Of a DNA stretch of 64,000 nucleotides, positions 33,037 to 41,694 are shown piece by piece (positions within the stretch are counted from its first letter, which is position 1; each line of letters starts with the position of its first letter). The DNA is taken from assembly GCF_035987325.1 (NCBI RefSeq), contig NZ_CP108488.1:3038001-3102000 (forward strand), in the 5' to 3' direction. Under the pieces are notes generated by a model. The model ran no database searches. It had not been told where the DNA came from and saw nothing but the letters and a program-made list of their open reading frames with translations. The position numbers and the translations under genes are program-made. The stretch is from Streptomyces sp. NBC_01244. Lineage in GTDB: Bacteria > Actinomycetota > Actinomycetes > Streptomycetales > Streptomycetaceae.

Positions 33037-33837
33037 TCAGTGGATCTGGGTGACGACCACGTCGAGGGACCAGGCCTTGCCCGGCTTCGCGGGGGCTTCG
33101 GCCTCCACCGTGAAGCCCAGGTCCCGCAGGGCCGTCACCAGCTCCGCCGGCGACGCGGGGACCGCACCCGCCGACAGGAGGTCGCGGACCAGGCGGCCCT
33201 TGGTGGCCTTGTTGAAGTGACTCACCACCGAGCGCTTCTCCACCCCGGCCACCATCTGGGAGTGCAGCACGCGGACCGTGGCCGTGCGCCCCGCCACCTC
33301 CCCCTTCGGCTTCCACGCCGAGGCGTACGCCGAGGACCGCAGGTCCAGGACCAGGCCCTCCCCCGCCGCCTCCGGCATCACCGAAGCCATCGGTTCGCGC
33401 CAGAACGCGCCCAGCGCCCCCAGCCCCGGCAGCTTCACGCCCATCGAGCAGCGGTAGGAGGGGATGCGGTCCTCGACCCCGACCGCTCCCCACAGGCCCG
33501 AGAAGACCAGCAGGGATTCCGCGGCCAGGGACGCCGCCGCCGGCGTGAGGGTCGACAGGCCCAGCGCGTCGTAGAGGACGCCCGTGTAGATCTCGCCGGC
33601 CGGGCGGGCGACCGCCGTCGGCAGCTCCGTGTTCTTGGCGACCTCACCGCGCAGGCCCTCGCTCAGGCCGAGCACCTCGCGGGCCTTCAGTTCGTCGCCC
33701 ACGCAGAGCTCGACCAGTTCCTCCAGCACGGCGGCGCGGGCCGCGGCCAGCCCCGGCAGCGAGAGCGTCTCCGGCTTCAGCGGTGCGCCGGAGCCGCCGG
33801 CGGCCTTTCCTTCGGACGGCGGCAGCAGCACGAGCAC
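33037..33837 (-). CDS. yaaA: Peroxide stress protein YaaA (UPF0246)
   Basis: This 266-residue cytosolic protein belongs to the YaaA/DUF328 family, which limits free iron and protects DNA during peroxide stress in E. coli. It begins VLVLLPPSEGK (the family's PPS-x-GK motif near residue 7). The segments YTGVLYDALGL, VFSGLWGAV and SHFNKATKGRLVRDLL are conserved. GTG 33837 follows an AAGGAG site. Its upstream region carries a MITE, which may have altered its promoter. Confidence 0.88.
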   Translation of the reverse strand: MLVLLPPSEGKAAGGSGAPLKPETLSLPGLAAARAAVLEELVELCVGDELKAREVLGLSEGLRGEVAKNTELPTAVARPAGEIYTGVLYDALGLSTLTPAAASLAAESLLVFSGLWGAVGVEDRIPSYRCSMGVKLPGLGALGAFWREPMASVMPEAAGEGLVLDLRSSAYASAWKPKGEVAGRTATVRVLHSQMVAGVEKRSVVSHFNKATKGRLVRDLLSAGAVPASPAELVTALRDLGFTVEAEAPAKPGKAWSLDVVVTQIH

Positions 33838-33930
33838 GGTGGTTCTCCTTCGACGGGCACGGCACAGCGGCGGGGGTGCGGCCCCCGACCAGGGTAGACG
33901 GCTCGCCGCGCCGCCCGGGCCCACCGGCCT

Positions 33931-34095
33931 TAGGGGGTGTCTTGCCGATCAGGCCGGGCTCGCGGCGTCTGGCACCGCACCTCGCCGCGTTGTCGTCGGT
34001 CGCCGACGCTCCGCGTCGTCTCCCTCCTCCGCCTTGCGATGCACGACACCAGACACCGCTCCCTGATCCGGCCCGATCGGCAAGACACCCCCTAG
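33931..34095. mobile_element. MITE with 26-bp terminal inverted repeats
   Basis: About 165 bases are bounded by inverted ends reading GGGGGTGTCTTGCCGATC inward from both sides and continuing with (A/G)GGCCGG, and flanked by TA on each side. The interior holds related stretches (GGCGTCTGGCACCGC and CACCAGACACCGC in opposite order), so it can form a long hairpin. It has no coding capacity. It lies in the divergent promoter region between yaaA and the RNB nuclease gene, ending about 10 bases before the latter's ATG. TA flanks suggest an IS630/mariner-type origin. Confidence 0.8.
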
Positions 34096-34104
34096 GCTCA
34101 GCTC

Positions 34105-35547
34105 ATGCCACGCCGTCATATGATCATGACCGGCGCAGACGGGGCTGCTCTGCGGGCCGCGCTGCGTGAACTGCGGACGAAGCTGGAGGTGCCGGAGGAG
34201 TTCCCGGCGCCCGTACTCGCCGAGGCCGAGCGGGTGGTACGAAACCCCCTCCTGCCGGACTTCGACGCCACCGACATCCCCTTCTTCACGATCGATCCGC
34301 CGACCTCCCGCGATCTGGACCAGGCCATGCACCTGGCGAAGCGCCCCTCCGGCGGTTACCGGGTCCACTACGCCATCGCCGACGTCGCCGCCTACGTCAC
34401 CCCGGGCGGCGCCCTCGACGCCGAGGCCCACCGGCGGGTCACCACCCTCTACTTCCCCGACGAGAAGGTTCCCCTGCACCCGGCCGTGCTCTCGGAGGGC
34501 GCCGCCAGCCTGCTCCCCGACCAGACCTGCCCGGCCCTGCTGTGGCGGCTCGACCTGGACGCCGAGGGGCGGGTGGAGAGCACCGACGTCCGCCGTGCAC
34601 GCGTGCGCAGCCGGGCCAAACTCGACTACGACGGCGTCCAGAAGGCCATCGACGCGGGCACCGCCGAGGAGCCGCTGGCCCTGCTGAAGGACATCGGACG
34701 GCTGCGCGAGGCCCTGGAGGCGGAGCGCGGGGGGATCTCGCTGAACGTGCCCGAGCAGGAGATCGTCGAGCACGAGGGCTCGTACAGCCTGGCCTACCGG
34801 GCTCCGCTCCCGGCCGACGGCTGGAACGCGCAGATCTCCCTCATGACCGGCATGGCCGCCGCCGAGCTGATGCTCGCCGCCGGGACCGGGATCCTGCGGA
34901 CCCTGCCGACCGCCCCCGACGGAGCGGTCGGGCGGCTGCGCCGGGCGGCGAAGGCCCTGCGGATCGACTGGCCGCACCACGTCCCGTACGCGGAGCTCGT
35001 GCGCGGGCTCGATCCGCACCGGCCCGCCCACGCCGCCTTCCTCCAGGAGTGCACGGCCCTGCTGCGCGGCGCCGGCTACACGGTCTTCACCGGCGGCCGG
35101 ACCCCGGACCCCGCGCTGCACGCCGCGGTCGCGGCCCCGTACGCCCACTGCACCGCGCCGCTGCGCCGGCTCGTCGACCGGTACACGGGCGAGCTGTGCG
35201 TGGCGGCCGTCGCCGGGGAGCAGCCTCCCGGGTGGGCGGTGGACGCGCTCGACGCCCTGCCGAAGGAGATGGCGGACGGGACCCGGCTGGCGAACTCGGC
35301 GGAGCGGGAGTGCGTGGACCTGGTGGAGGCGGCGCTCCTCAAGGACCGCGTCGGGGAGACCTTCGAGGCGACGGTCATCGACGTCAAGGACCACGAGCCG
35401 CTGGTCGGCACGGTCCACCTGGAGGAGCCGGCGGTGATCGGCCGCGTGGAGTCCACGTCGGCGGAGCTGCCGCTGGGCGACCGGATCAGGGTCCGACTGA
35501 CGGAAGCGGACCCGGGGCGGGCGAAGGTGCTCTTCGCACCGGCTTAG
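34105..35547 (+). CDS. RNB-domain 3'-5' exoribonuclease (RNase II/R family)
   Basis: This 480-residue single-strand exoribonuclease has the magnesium-binding active site visible as DPPTSRDLDQAMH (Asp64, Asp70, Asp72). HYAIADVAAYV and LYFPDEKVPLHP follow, with the C-terminal RNB block APYAHCTAPLRRLVDRY. It lacks the N-terminal cold-shock domains and the full S1 domain of RNase R, placing it in the short actinobacterial form. ATG 34105 lies only about 10 bases beyond the MITE, so its promoter and ribosome site must lie within the MITE, or translation starts further in, for example at ATG 34120 or 34126. Confidence 0.88.
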   Translation: MPRRHMIMTGADGAALRAALRELRTKLEVPEEFPAPVLAEAERVVRNPLLPDFDATDIPFFTIDPPTSRDLDQAMHLAKRPSGGYRVHYAIADVAAYVTPGGALDAEAHRRVTTLYFPDEKVPLHPAVLSEGAASLLPDQTCPALLWRLDLDAEGRVESTDVRRARVRSRAKLDYDGVQKAIDAGTAEEPLALLKDIGRLREALEAERGGISLNVPEQEIVEHEGSYSLAYRAPLPADGWNAQISLMTGMAAAELMLAAGTGILRTLPTAPDGAVGRLRRAAKALRIDWPHHVPYAELVRGLDPHRPAHAAFLQECTALLRGAGYTVFTGGRTPDPALHAAVAAPYAHCTAPLRRLVDRYTGELCVAAVAGEQPPGWAVDALDALPKEMADGTRLANSAERECVDLVEAALLKDRVGETFEATVIDVKDHEPLVGTVHLEEPAVIGRVESTSAELPLGDRIRVRLTEADPGRAKVLFAPA

Positions 35548-35585
35548 GCCGTCTCATTCGGATCGTGCTCGCCGCCCTCGCGGGA

Positions 35586-35614
35586 GCGCCCCGCGGCGCG
35601 TGGCCGCGGGGCGC
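35586..35614. terminator. 12-bp stem hairpin after the RNB gene
   Basis: A perfect inverted repeat (GCGCCCCGCGGC and GCCGCGGGGCGC) with a short loop lies 39 bases after the RNB stop and 18 bases before the end of a possible minus-strand small gene; it could serve both. Confidence 0.75.
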
Positions 35615-35631
35615 CTTGTGTGTGGGGGGGG

Positions 35632-35838
35632 TTAGTCGACTTGCTCCCCGTCGTACGTACCGCCCTTGCGGAAGTTGTCCGCGTCATTGACCGCGGGCGT
35701 TCCGCCGCCCTGCTTGCGTTCAGAAGGGGTGACGACGGACGGGACGCTCTGTGCGGATTGCCTTGAATGGGGCACTGGTGTCAGGTCTGGGACCGCCTCG
35801 GCAACGACCCGCCCGGCGGGAGTGCGGGCGGTGCTCAC
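35632..35838 (-). CDS. Possible small protein, unrecognised
   Basis: The last 35 residues of this minus-strand frame (QGGGTPAVNDADNFRKGGTYDGEQVD) look like real, charged, non-repetitive protein, and the frame ends just before a hairpin. The start is uncertain: GTG 35838 gives 68 residues, but no convincing ribosome site is visible. The overlapping plus-strand frames look less protein-like. No family is recognised. Confidence 0.3.
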   Translation of the reverse strand: MSTARTPAGRVVAEAVPDLTPVPHSRQSAQSVPSVVTPSERKQGGGTPAVNDADNFRKGGTYDGEQVD

Positions 35839-36022
35839 CGAAACCGACTCCGAGGCACCACAGAACCGTACGGACGTGTACACCGGCGGTCTCCGCACCC
35901 GCTGACTTCCCCCTTGATGATCTCCGGCATGCACGCATCCTGACATCGTGCCCCCTGACCTGCCATCATCGGCCGACCGCGCGGTATCACCGGCCGCGCA
36001 ACGACGGCGGGAGGGACCGGAC

Positions 36023-36928
36023 ATGGGAGCGGTCGACGCCTTCGACGTACGCGCGATGCCGGCCGCCACCGCGGGCGCCAGATCGGCCCGCCGCCGCCCG
36101 CCGGCCGCCGCGCTGCGATCGCTGATCATCAACTACACGGGGTTCCACACCGAGTTCACGGCCCCGAGGCGCCGTCTGGAGCTGCCCACCGGCTGCGTGA
36201 CGCTGGTCTTCAGCTTCTCCGAGGGCCTGTGGGTCTCCCGTACGGAGGACCTCGCCGCGACCCGGCTGCGGCCCGCGGACCGGGCCATGATCAGCGGCCC
36301 GCGCACGGTGCCGGCGATCGGGGTGCACGCGGGGGTGGTGCACGGGCTGGAGGTGAACATGACCCCGCAGGGCTGCTACCGGCTGTTCGGCATTCCGATG
36401 TGGCACTTCGAGGACGCCCACGTGGATCTGGTGGACGTGCTCGGAGCGCCGGGCCGCCACCTCACCGAACGGCTCCAGGCACTCCCCTCGTGGCCCGAGC
36501 GCTTCGCCCTGCTCGACGAGCTGTTCTGCGCCCGCCTGGACCGCGGCCCGCTCCCCGCGCCCGAGGTCGACGGCGCCCTCTCCGGACTGTGGGCGAACAC
36601 CCGCTCCCTGACCCGGGTGAGCGCCGCGACGGGGTGGAGCGCCCGTACCGTACGGGCCCGGTTCCGCGAGCAGGTGGGCCTGTCGCCCAAGGCCATGGCC
36701 CGGGTGTTCCGGCTGCAGCACGCCCTGCGGCTGCTGGCGGCGGGAACGGCGGCGGCGCAGGTGGCGGCTGTGTGCGGCTACCACGACCAGGCGCACCTGA
36801 GCCGCGAGGTGAAGGCGATGACGGGGCTGCCCCCGTCCCGGTTCGTCCTGCTGCGGGGCGGCCTCGCGCCGGGTTCGGCGCTGGACCGGATGGCGGGCCG
36901 GGTCAGCAGCGTGATGCTGTCCGGCTAG
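36023..36928 (+). CDS. AraC-family transcriptional regulator
   Basis: This 301-residue regulator has its DNA-binding domain in the last third. The first helix-turn-helix is in LTRVSAATGWSARTVRARFREQVGLSPK, the second in AQVAAVCGYHDQAHLSREVKAMTGLPPSRF. The N-terminal 190 residues form a sensor region with no recognised ligand motif (ELPTGCVTLVFSFSEGL, then VHGLEVNMTPQGCYRLFG). ATG 36023 follows GGAGGGA; the longer GTG at 35948 lacks one. About 660 non-coding bases follow. Target unknown. Confidence 0.85.
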   Translation: MGAVDAFDVRAMPAATAGARSARRRPPAAALRSLIINYTGFHTEFTAPRRRLELPTGCVTLVFSFSEGLWVSRTEDLAATRLRPADRAMISGPRTVPAIGVHAGVVHGLEVNMTPQGCYRLFGIPMWHFEDAHVDLVDVLGAPGRHLTERLQALPSWPERFALLDELFCARLDRGPLPAPEVDGALSGLWANTRSLTRVSAATGWSARTVRARFREQVGLSPKAMARVFRLQHALRLLAAGTAAAQVAAVCGYHDQAHLSREVKAMTGLPPSRFVLLRGGLAPGSALDRMAGRVSSVMLSG

Positions 36929-36983
36929 ACGGCCCGGGCCGTCGGGAACGGGCCGTCGGAACGGGCCGTCGGGCCCAGGCCGC

Positions 36984-37047
36984 CGTGGGCCCATTGCCGC
37001 CGTGGGCCCATTGCCGCCGTGGGCCCATTGCCGCCGTGGGCCCAGGC
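36984..37047. repeat. 17-bp tandem repeat, 3.7 copies
   Basis: Three exact copies and one partial copy of CGTGGGCCCATTGCCGC lie after the AraC gene; shorter GGGCCGTCGG(A) repeats precede them at 36935-36972. The rest of the 36929-37360 gap holds GC-rich sequence in which I see no gene. Confidence 0.85.
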
Positions 37048-37360
37048 CGGATCGCGGCCCGGGGCGCGCCTCGGATCGCGTCCCGGGCCGCGGCCGGCCC
37101 GTGCCGTCCGGCGGCGGCTCCCCCGTTTGGATTCCGCCGGACCCGGCCGACGGGCGTCGGCACCCGTCGGCGAGCGGTCGCCCGCCCCGGGCTGAGGACC
37201 CCCGTACCTCAGCCCGCGGGCGAGCGCGCCGACCCCCCTGGTCCTGCACCTGGAGCCTGCCGCCGTGGCGGCATCGCGGCTCCTCCCCCTTCCGTCCCCG
37301 CCCACCGGCTCCGGCACTCAGTCGGCTAGACGCTTTGCGTCCAGCGAGGAAGCGCCGAAC

Positions 37361-37536
37361 CATCTAGTGGGCTAGACGGCTGGACGAAGATACGCCGCGG
37401 CACACAGGCCCTGTCAAGGTCCCGCGGGGCGCCCCGGGGGCAATATGGCATGGGTCACATTCCACGAGGTCCGCTAGCTGGGTAGACGGAGTTCGTTGCA
37501 CTGTGTGGCGAAAGCCATCTAGGCAGGTAGATAATG
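37361..37536. promoter_or_regulatory. Three CTAG-N4-(C/G)TAG operator-like sites upstream of the XRE gene
   Basis: Sites at 37364 (CTAGTGGGCTAGA), 37474 (CTAGCTGGGTAGA) and 37519 (CTAGGCAGGTAGA) share CTAG-N4-STAGA, each a pair of CTAG-like half-sites; a half-site also occurs near 37326. CTAG is normally rare in such GC-rich DNA. The last site overlaps a TAGATAAT sequence resembling a -10 element 50 bases before the XRE start, which suggests autoregulation. Confidence 0.6.
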
Positions 37537-37586
37537 CCGGTGATGATTTAGTACTGGACCATGAGATCCAGCCGTAGACGGGAGCA

Positions 37587-38108
37587 GTGACGGTGATGGG
37601 TGAGGAGACCCCCACCGACCGGCGGGACACCATGGGTGACCGCCTCGGCTTCTTGATCGAGACGATCCATCCGGCGGGCCGCGGGCCGTACACGTACCAG
37701 GAGATCGCCGAGGGCACCAAGAAGCTGTCCGGACCCTCCGTCTCGCACGGCACGGTCCAGACCATCCGCCTGAACAACAACCCGAACCCGGGCATCGACT
37801 CGATCCGCGCGATCGCCAACTTCTTCGGCGTCACCGTCGGGTACCTGGCCGACGGCGAGAACGCCCAGGCGATCGAGCAGCGGATCGAGGAACGGATCGC
37901 GCGGCTGCGCGAGGAGATGGGCAAGGCCGCCGCGGCGGACGAGTTCGCCCAGGTCCTCGAGGACGAGCAGGTCAAGGCCGCGGCCTTCCGCCTCAGCGGG
38001 CTGTCCGCCGGGTCCATGCGGTCCGTCACCGGCCTGATCAAGCAGCTCCGGAAGGCCGAAGGACTGCCGGACGTGAAGCCCCGGCGCCGCCGCGGCAAGG
38101 ACTCCTGA
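37587..38108 (+). CDS. XRE-type helix-turn-helix regulator
   Basis: This 173-residue regulator has an N-terminal domain (about residues 18-90) of the Cro/CI type: YTYQEIAEGTKKLSGPSVSHGTVQTIR followed by PGIDSIRAIANFFGVTVGYLADG, the usual closing helices. The C-terminal half is helical and highly charged (EQRIEERIARLREEMGKA), possibly coiled-coil, ending in a basic tail. GTG 37587 follows GGGAGC; ATGs at 37596 and 37632 are alternatives. It heads the four-gene group ending at 40719; the clustered CTAG sites upstream are its probable targets. Confidence 0.85.
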   Translation: MTVMGEETPTDRRDTMGDRLGFLIETIHPAGRGPYTYQEIAEGTKKLSGPSVSHGTVQTIRLNNNPNPGIDSIRAIANFFGVTVGYLADGENAQAIEQRIEERIARLREEMGKAAAADEFAQVLEDEQVKAAAFRLSGLSAGSMRSVTGLIKQLRKAEGLPDVKPRRRRGKDS

Positions 38109-38250
38109 GGCTCGAATCAGCCACGCGACTGACCCGATCGGCCATATTCCGGCCACCGCTCCTCCCCCAGTGAGCCCCTGGTGTGCTTCCGGTTACTCTC
38201 AAACCCGATCGGGTGTGCGGGCTGGGCTGTGACGGGCGGGGAGGGCGACC

Positions 38251-38952
38251 ATGCGCTGGTGGAAGCGCGCCGACGCGGAGTGCGCGGCCGTCGCGGACCG
38301 GCTCGTCATCCCCCGGCCCTTCGACCTGGAAGCCTTCTGCGAGGGCATAGCCGCGCAGCGCGGCCGGCCGCTGATCCTGCTGCCCCTCGACGGACCCCCC
38401 GACCCGGCCCTGCCCTGCGGGATCTGGCTCGGACTGGACGTCGCCGACCTCGTCTTCTACGACGCGGTCGCGGCCGAGATCCTCAAGGTGCAGATCGTCC
38501 TCCACGAGATCTCGCACATGCTGCTCGGCCACGTCGCTCCCGAACTCGACATCCCCGAACAGCCCTCGGACCGGGAGATCGCCCGGGCCTCCGAGCACTT
38601 CCAGCGCCTGCTGACGCGTACGCACACGGCCGTCTCCGGACTCGACCGCCCCGAGCTGCCCGTGGCCTCGATCATCCGCACCGAGGCGGCCCGGATCAGG
38701 AACGTGGCGCGCAGGACCGAATCGATCGACGAGGAACTCGGCCTCGACATCGACCGCTTGGCGCACCTCATGGGGCGGAGCAAATTCGCCAGCCCGCAGG
38801 AGCGGCAGGCCGAGACCCTGGCCACGCTCATCCACGAGCGGGCCGGCCGCTACAACACGACGCAGTCGACCTCCAGTGACAGTGAGGCCGAGGACCGTCT
38901 CGTACGCCTCCATGACGCCCTCGGGCACCCCGTTCGAAACACGTGGTCGTGA
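38251..38952 (+). CDS. ImmA/IrrE-type metallopeptidase-domain protein
   Basis: This 233-residue cytosolic protein contains HEISH at residues 85-89 after ILKVQIVLHE, the zinc site of ImmA/IrrE proteases, with an N-terminal helical region RPFDLEAFCEGIAAQRGRPLILLPL typical of the family. Such enzymes cleave an XRE-type repressor encoded beside them; here the XRE gene lies 142 bases upstream, an ideal partner. The C-terminal 120 residues add RTEAARIRNVARR helices and a Ser/Glu tail. ATG 38251 has GGGGAGG upstream. Confidence 0.85.
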   Translation: MRWWKRADAECAAVADRLVIPRPFDLEAFCEGIAAQRGRPLILLPLDGPPDPALPCGIWLGLDVADLVFYDAVAAEILKVQIVLHEISHMLLGHVAPELDIPEQPSDREIARASEHFQRLLTRTHTAVSGLDRPELPVASIIRTEAARIRNVARRTESIDEELGLDIDRLAHLMGRSKFASPQERQAETLATLIHERAGRYNTTQSTSSDSEAEDRLVRLHDALGHPVRNTWS

Positions 38953-38953
38953 A

Positions 38954-40126
38954 GTGAAACACCTCGAAATCGCCATCCTGGCCATGCTCTGGACGGTGAC
39001 GCTCTGGCGCGCCCCCTCAGCCGTCCGGTCGGTCAAACAGCGCGCCCTGTGGACGGCGTTCGCCGCCCTGACCGTCTCCATGACCCTCCGCCTCCCCGGC
39101 GTGATGCGCACCCTGGACGACTGGGCGGGGGTCAACAACCTCTCCACCCTCGTCAAGCACTGGCTGGGCATGATCGCCGCCGGCGCGGTGGTCGACTTCG
39201 TCGTCGCCATCGCCCGCCCGGAGACCGGCCGCCGGCTGCGGGCCCGCCACTACGCCGCCCTGACCGCGATGACGGCCATGGCGGTGCTCTTCGCGTTCTT
39301 CGTCCCGCGGCCCCACGAGATGACCGACTTCTTCGAGGAGACCGCCGGCAACGGCTGGGCCACGGTCTACTACCTCCTCTTCGTCGTCTACCTCGGCATC
39401 GCCATGGCCACCGCCACCTGGCTCTTCTGGGGCAGCGCCCGGCACGCCAGCGCCCTGTGGCTGCGGACCGGCGTCCGCCTCATGGGCATCGGAACCGCCG
39501 TCGGCGTGCTCTACACCCTGCTGCGGGCCGGGTACATCACGAGCCGCCTCGCGGGCCTCACGGACGACACCAGCGACATCGCCGTCGACAACGTCACCGA
39601 CACCCTGAAGTACCTGGCGATCGGCTTCATCCTCATCGGGAGCAGCATCCCGGCCTTCGGCGTGGCCTGGCGCACCGTCCAGGACGGCCGCCACCACCGG
39701 CAGCTCCAGCCGCTCTGGCAGGACCTGACCGCGGTCACCCCCGACATCGTCCTGAAGACCGGCCTCCTGCGCAGCCCGCGCCTGCGGCTGTACCGGCGGG
39801 TGATCGAGATCCGCGACGCCGCCCTGACCCTGGACGCCTACACCGCCCACGAGGTCCGCGAGCGCGCGCACCGCGCCGCCCTGGAGGCGGGGTTCGACCC
39901 GGCGACGAGCCCGGCGGCCGAAGCCCTGTGGATGCGGGCGGCCCGCGAGGGCAAGGCCCGTGGGGTCCTGCCGCTCCACGGCACCCAGGAGCCGGCGGCC
40001 TGCGTCGGCATTGACGAACTCGACTTCGCCGCGGAAGTGCTGCGGCTCATCCAGCTCGCCCGGATCTACCACTCCTCCGTGGCCGACGAATTCCTCACCG
40101 CGACCAGCCAGGAGGCCACGGCGTGA
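38954..40126 (+). CDS. MAB_1171c-like membrane protein with cytoplasmic C-terminal domain
   Basis: This 390-residue protein has seven hydrophobic helices in residues 1-235 (the first is HLEIAILAMLWTVTLW) followed by a soluble C-terminal domain of about 150 residues (LQPLWQDLTAVTPD, RLYRRVIEIRDAAL, HEVRERAHRAA). This layout, next to XRE and ImmA/IrrE genes, is typical of the MAB_1171c/DUF6545 family, whose function is not established. GTG 38954 starts two bases after the upstream stop; an earlier GTG at 38876 would overlap it. The C-terminal domain may be the soluble partner of the regulatory pair. Confidence 0.75.
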   Translation: MKHLEIAILAMLWTVTLWRAPSAVRSVKQRALWTAFAALTVSMTLRLPGVMRTLDDWAGVNNLSTLVKHWLGMIAAGAVVDFVVAIARPETGRRLRARHYAALTAMTAMAVLFAFFVPRPHEMTDFFEETAGNGWATVYYLLFVVYLGIAMATATWLFWGSARHASALWLRTGVRLMGIGTAVGVLYTLLRAGYITSRLAGLTDDTSDIAVDNVTDTLKYLAIGFILIGSSIPAFGVAWRTVQDGRHHRQLQPLWQDLTAVTPDIVLKTGLLRSPRLRLYRRVIEIRDAALTLDAYTAHEVRERAHRAALEAGFDPATSPAAEALWMRAAREGKARGVLPLHGTQEPAACVGIDELDFAAEVLRLIQLARIYHSSVADEFLTATSQEATA

Positions 40127-40719
40127 CCGCCACGCTCACCCAGCCCACCGAGTCCCGATCCGCCCGCCTGATCACCGACGGGCTCGATCCCAAGACCTGG
40201 ATCATCGCCGACACCCTCCTGATCGGCTGGCACACCGCCGGACTCTCCGGGATCGGCTGGGGGCTCCTGGGCTGCCTGTTCGCCGCCGTCATCCCGCTGG
40301 CCTTCATCAAGTACGGCATCCGGCGCGGCCGCTGGGCCGACCGGCACGTCGGCCAGCGCCGACAGCGCATCGTCGTGATGGTGTTCATCATCGGCTCGGT
40401 CGCCACCGGCATCCTGCTGATGGCGCTCCTCGGCTCGCCCCGCACGATGATCGCGCTGATCGCGGCCATGCTGGTCACCCTCGCGGCCCTGCTCGCCGTG
40501 ACCCCCGTCTGGAAGATCAGCGTGCACGCGGCCGTCTCCTCCGGGAGCGTCGCCATGCTCGCCCTGACCTACGGGCCCTGGCTGCTGCTCGCCTACCCGC
40601 TGGTCGCCCTCGTCGGCTGGTCCCGGGTCGAACTGAAGGATCACACGCTCGCCCAGGTCCTCGCGGGCACCGCGGTGGGCGCGGCCGTCGCGGCCACCAC
40701 CTTCGCGCTGGTCCGCTAG
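40123..40719 (+). CDS. PAP2-like membrane phosphatase-family protein
   Basis: This 198-residue protein has about five membrane helices. The last part carries SRVELKDHTLAQVLAGTAVG, equivalent to the third phosphatase motif (SR-x5-H-x3-D) with Gln in place of Asp, and the middle part has KISVHAAVSSGS, corresponding to the P-S-G-H motif in altered form. The first motif is only suggested (KYGIRRGRWADR). It may therefore be a weak or inactive lipid phosphatase. GTG 40123 overlaps the preceding stop by four bases, tying it to the module. Confidence 0.7.
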   Translation: MTATLTQPTESRSARLITDGLDPKTWIIADTLLIGWHTAGLSGIGWGLLGCLFAAVIPLAFIKYGIRRGRWADRHVGQRRQRIVVMVFIIGSVATGILLMALLGSPRTMIALIAAMLVTLAALLAVTPVWKISVHAAVSSGSVAMLALTYGPWLLLAYPLVALVGWSRVELKDHTLAQVLAGTAVGAAVAATTFALVR

Positions 40720-40740
40720 ACGACCAGGGCGGGCCGGCCC

Positions 40741-40797
40741 GTTTCCGGGCCGTGCCGTTTCCGGGCCGTGCCGTTTCCGGGCCGTGCCGTTTTCGAC
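40741..40797. repeat. 16-bp tandem repeat, 3.5 copies
   Basis: Three copies plus a partial copy of GTTTCCGGGCCGTGCC lie after the PAP2-like gene and before the convergent membrane-protein gene. Confidence 0.85.
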
Positions 40798-40857
40798 AAG
40801 ACAGGCGCGCACGGGCTTGTCAGGCTCGGCGCACACCGTCGGCACTGCGGCAGCCCG

Positions 40858-41694
40858 TCACGGGGGTGTGGGCTGCCGCAGTGCGTCGACCAGTGCGCGC
40901 GGCTCGTCCGCGTGGAAGCGGACGACGCGGGCTTCGGCGCGGGCGCCGAGCGGGCGGCGGAAGGAGAGCGGGCGGAGAAGTTCCACGGTGACCGTGGTCT
41001 GGCTGCCGACGATCAGGTCGAGCACCCCGTCCTCGGAGAGGGTGACGAGCCGTCCCGCGGGGTAGCGCCGGTCGACCCGGACCGAGGCCACCGCCTCCGG
41101 CGGGACGGTGAGGTCGAAGAGGGCTCCGTAGCGGATCCGCAGGGTCCCGTCGGGGCTCACGACGTGCGGCCGGGTGACGCAGGCGGCGTGCAGCCCGAGC
41201 ATCAGCAGCACCCCGTACGCGTCGAGGACGAGCACCACGCGGTGGACGGCCGGCCAGGGGATCAGGAAGGCCAGCGCCACCGTCTCGATCAGCGACACGA
41301 AGACCAGCCCGTACATCATGGCCGTCTGCGGTCCGGTGTACGGGGCCGCGTGGTCTCCGGGCCGCACCCCGTGCGGCGGCCGCCGCAGCGCCCAGCGGGC
41401 CAGCGCGGCGGACGCGCGCAGCTCGTGGAGCACCAGGCGGCGTACGGTCACGGGGACCACGGCCCGCACGGCCTCGCGGCGGGCCGCGCCCGGACCGGCG
41501 CCGCGGGCGCGGGCGGCCGCGTACAGGGAGTACAGGACGCCGGCCTCCAGGAGGAGGACCCCCAGCACCAGCGCCTCGGCGACGGCGAGGGCCCAGCCGG
41601 GCGGTCTCATTCCGGCGGCCACGCACACCACCAGCCCCAGCTCCATGGGGAGCACGGCGGCCACCCCGATCCGTGCCGCGCGTATCGCGCTCAT
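40858..41694 (-). CDS. Four-helix membrane protein coupled to a MerR regulator, hypothetical
   Basis: This 278-residue protein has hydrophobic segments at about 10-30, 37-62, 120-142 and 150-172, then a soluble C-terminal domain of about 105 residues (YGALFDLTVPPEAVASVRVD). ATG 41694 overlaps the MerR stop (ATGA), so the two are translated together. I do not recognise the family; it could sense or carry the MerR ligand. Confidence 0.7.
   Translation of the reverse strand: MSAIRAARIGVAAVLPMELGLVVCVAAGMRPPGWALAVAEALVLGVLLLEAGVLYSLYAAARARGAGPGAARREAVRAVVPVTVRRLVLHELRASAALARWALRRPPHGVRPGDHAAPYTGPQTAMMYGLVFVSLIETVALAFLIPWPAVHRVVLVLDAYGVLLMLGLHAACVTRPHVVSPDGTLRIRYGALFDLTVPPEAVASVRVDRRYPAGRLVTLSEDGVLDLIVGSQTTVTVELLRPLSFRRPLGARAEARVVRFHADEPRALVDALRQPTPP

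Noticed and set aside
36984..37047. Possible CRISPR array
   Set aside because: The 17-bp units are directly adjacent with no spacers, and no cas genes are present.
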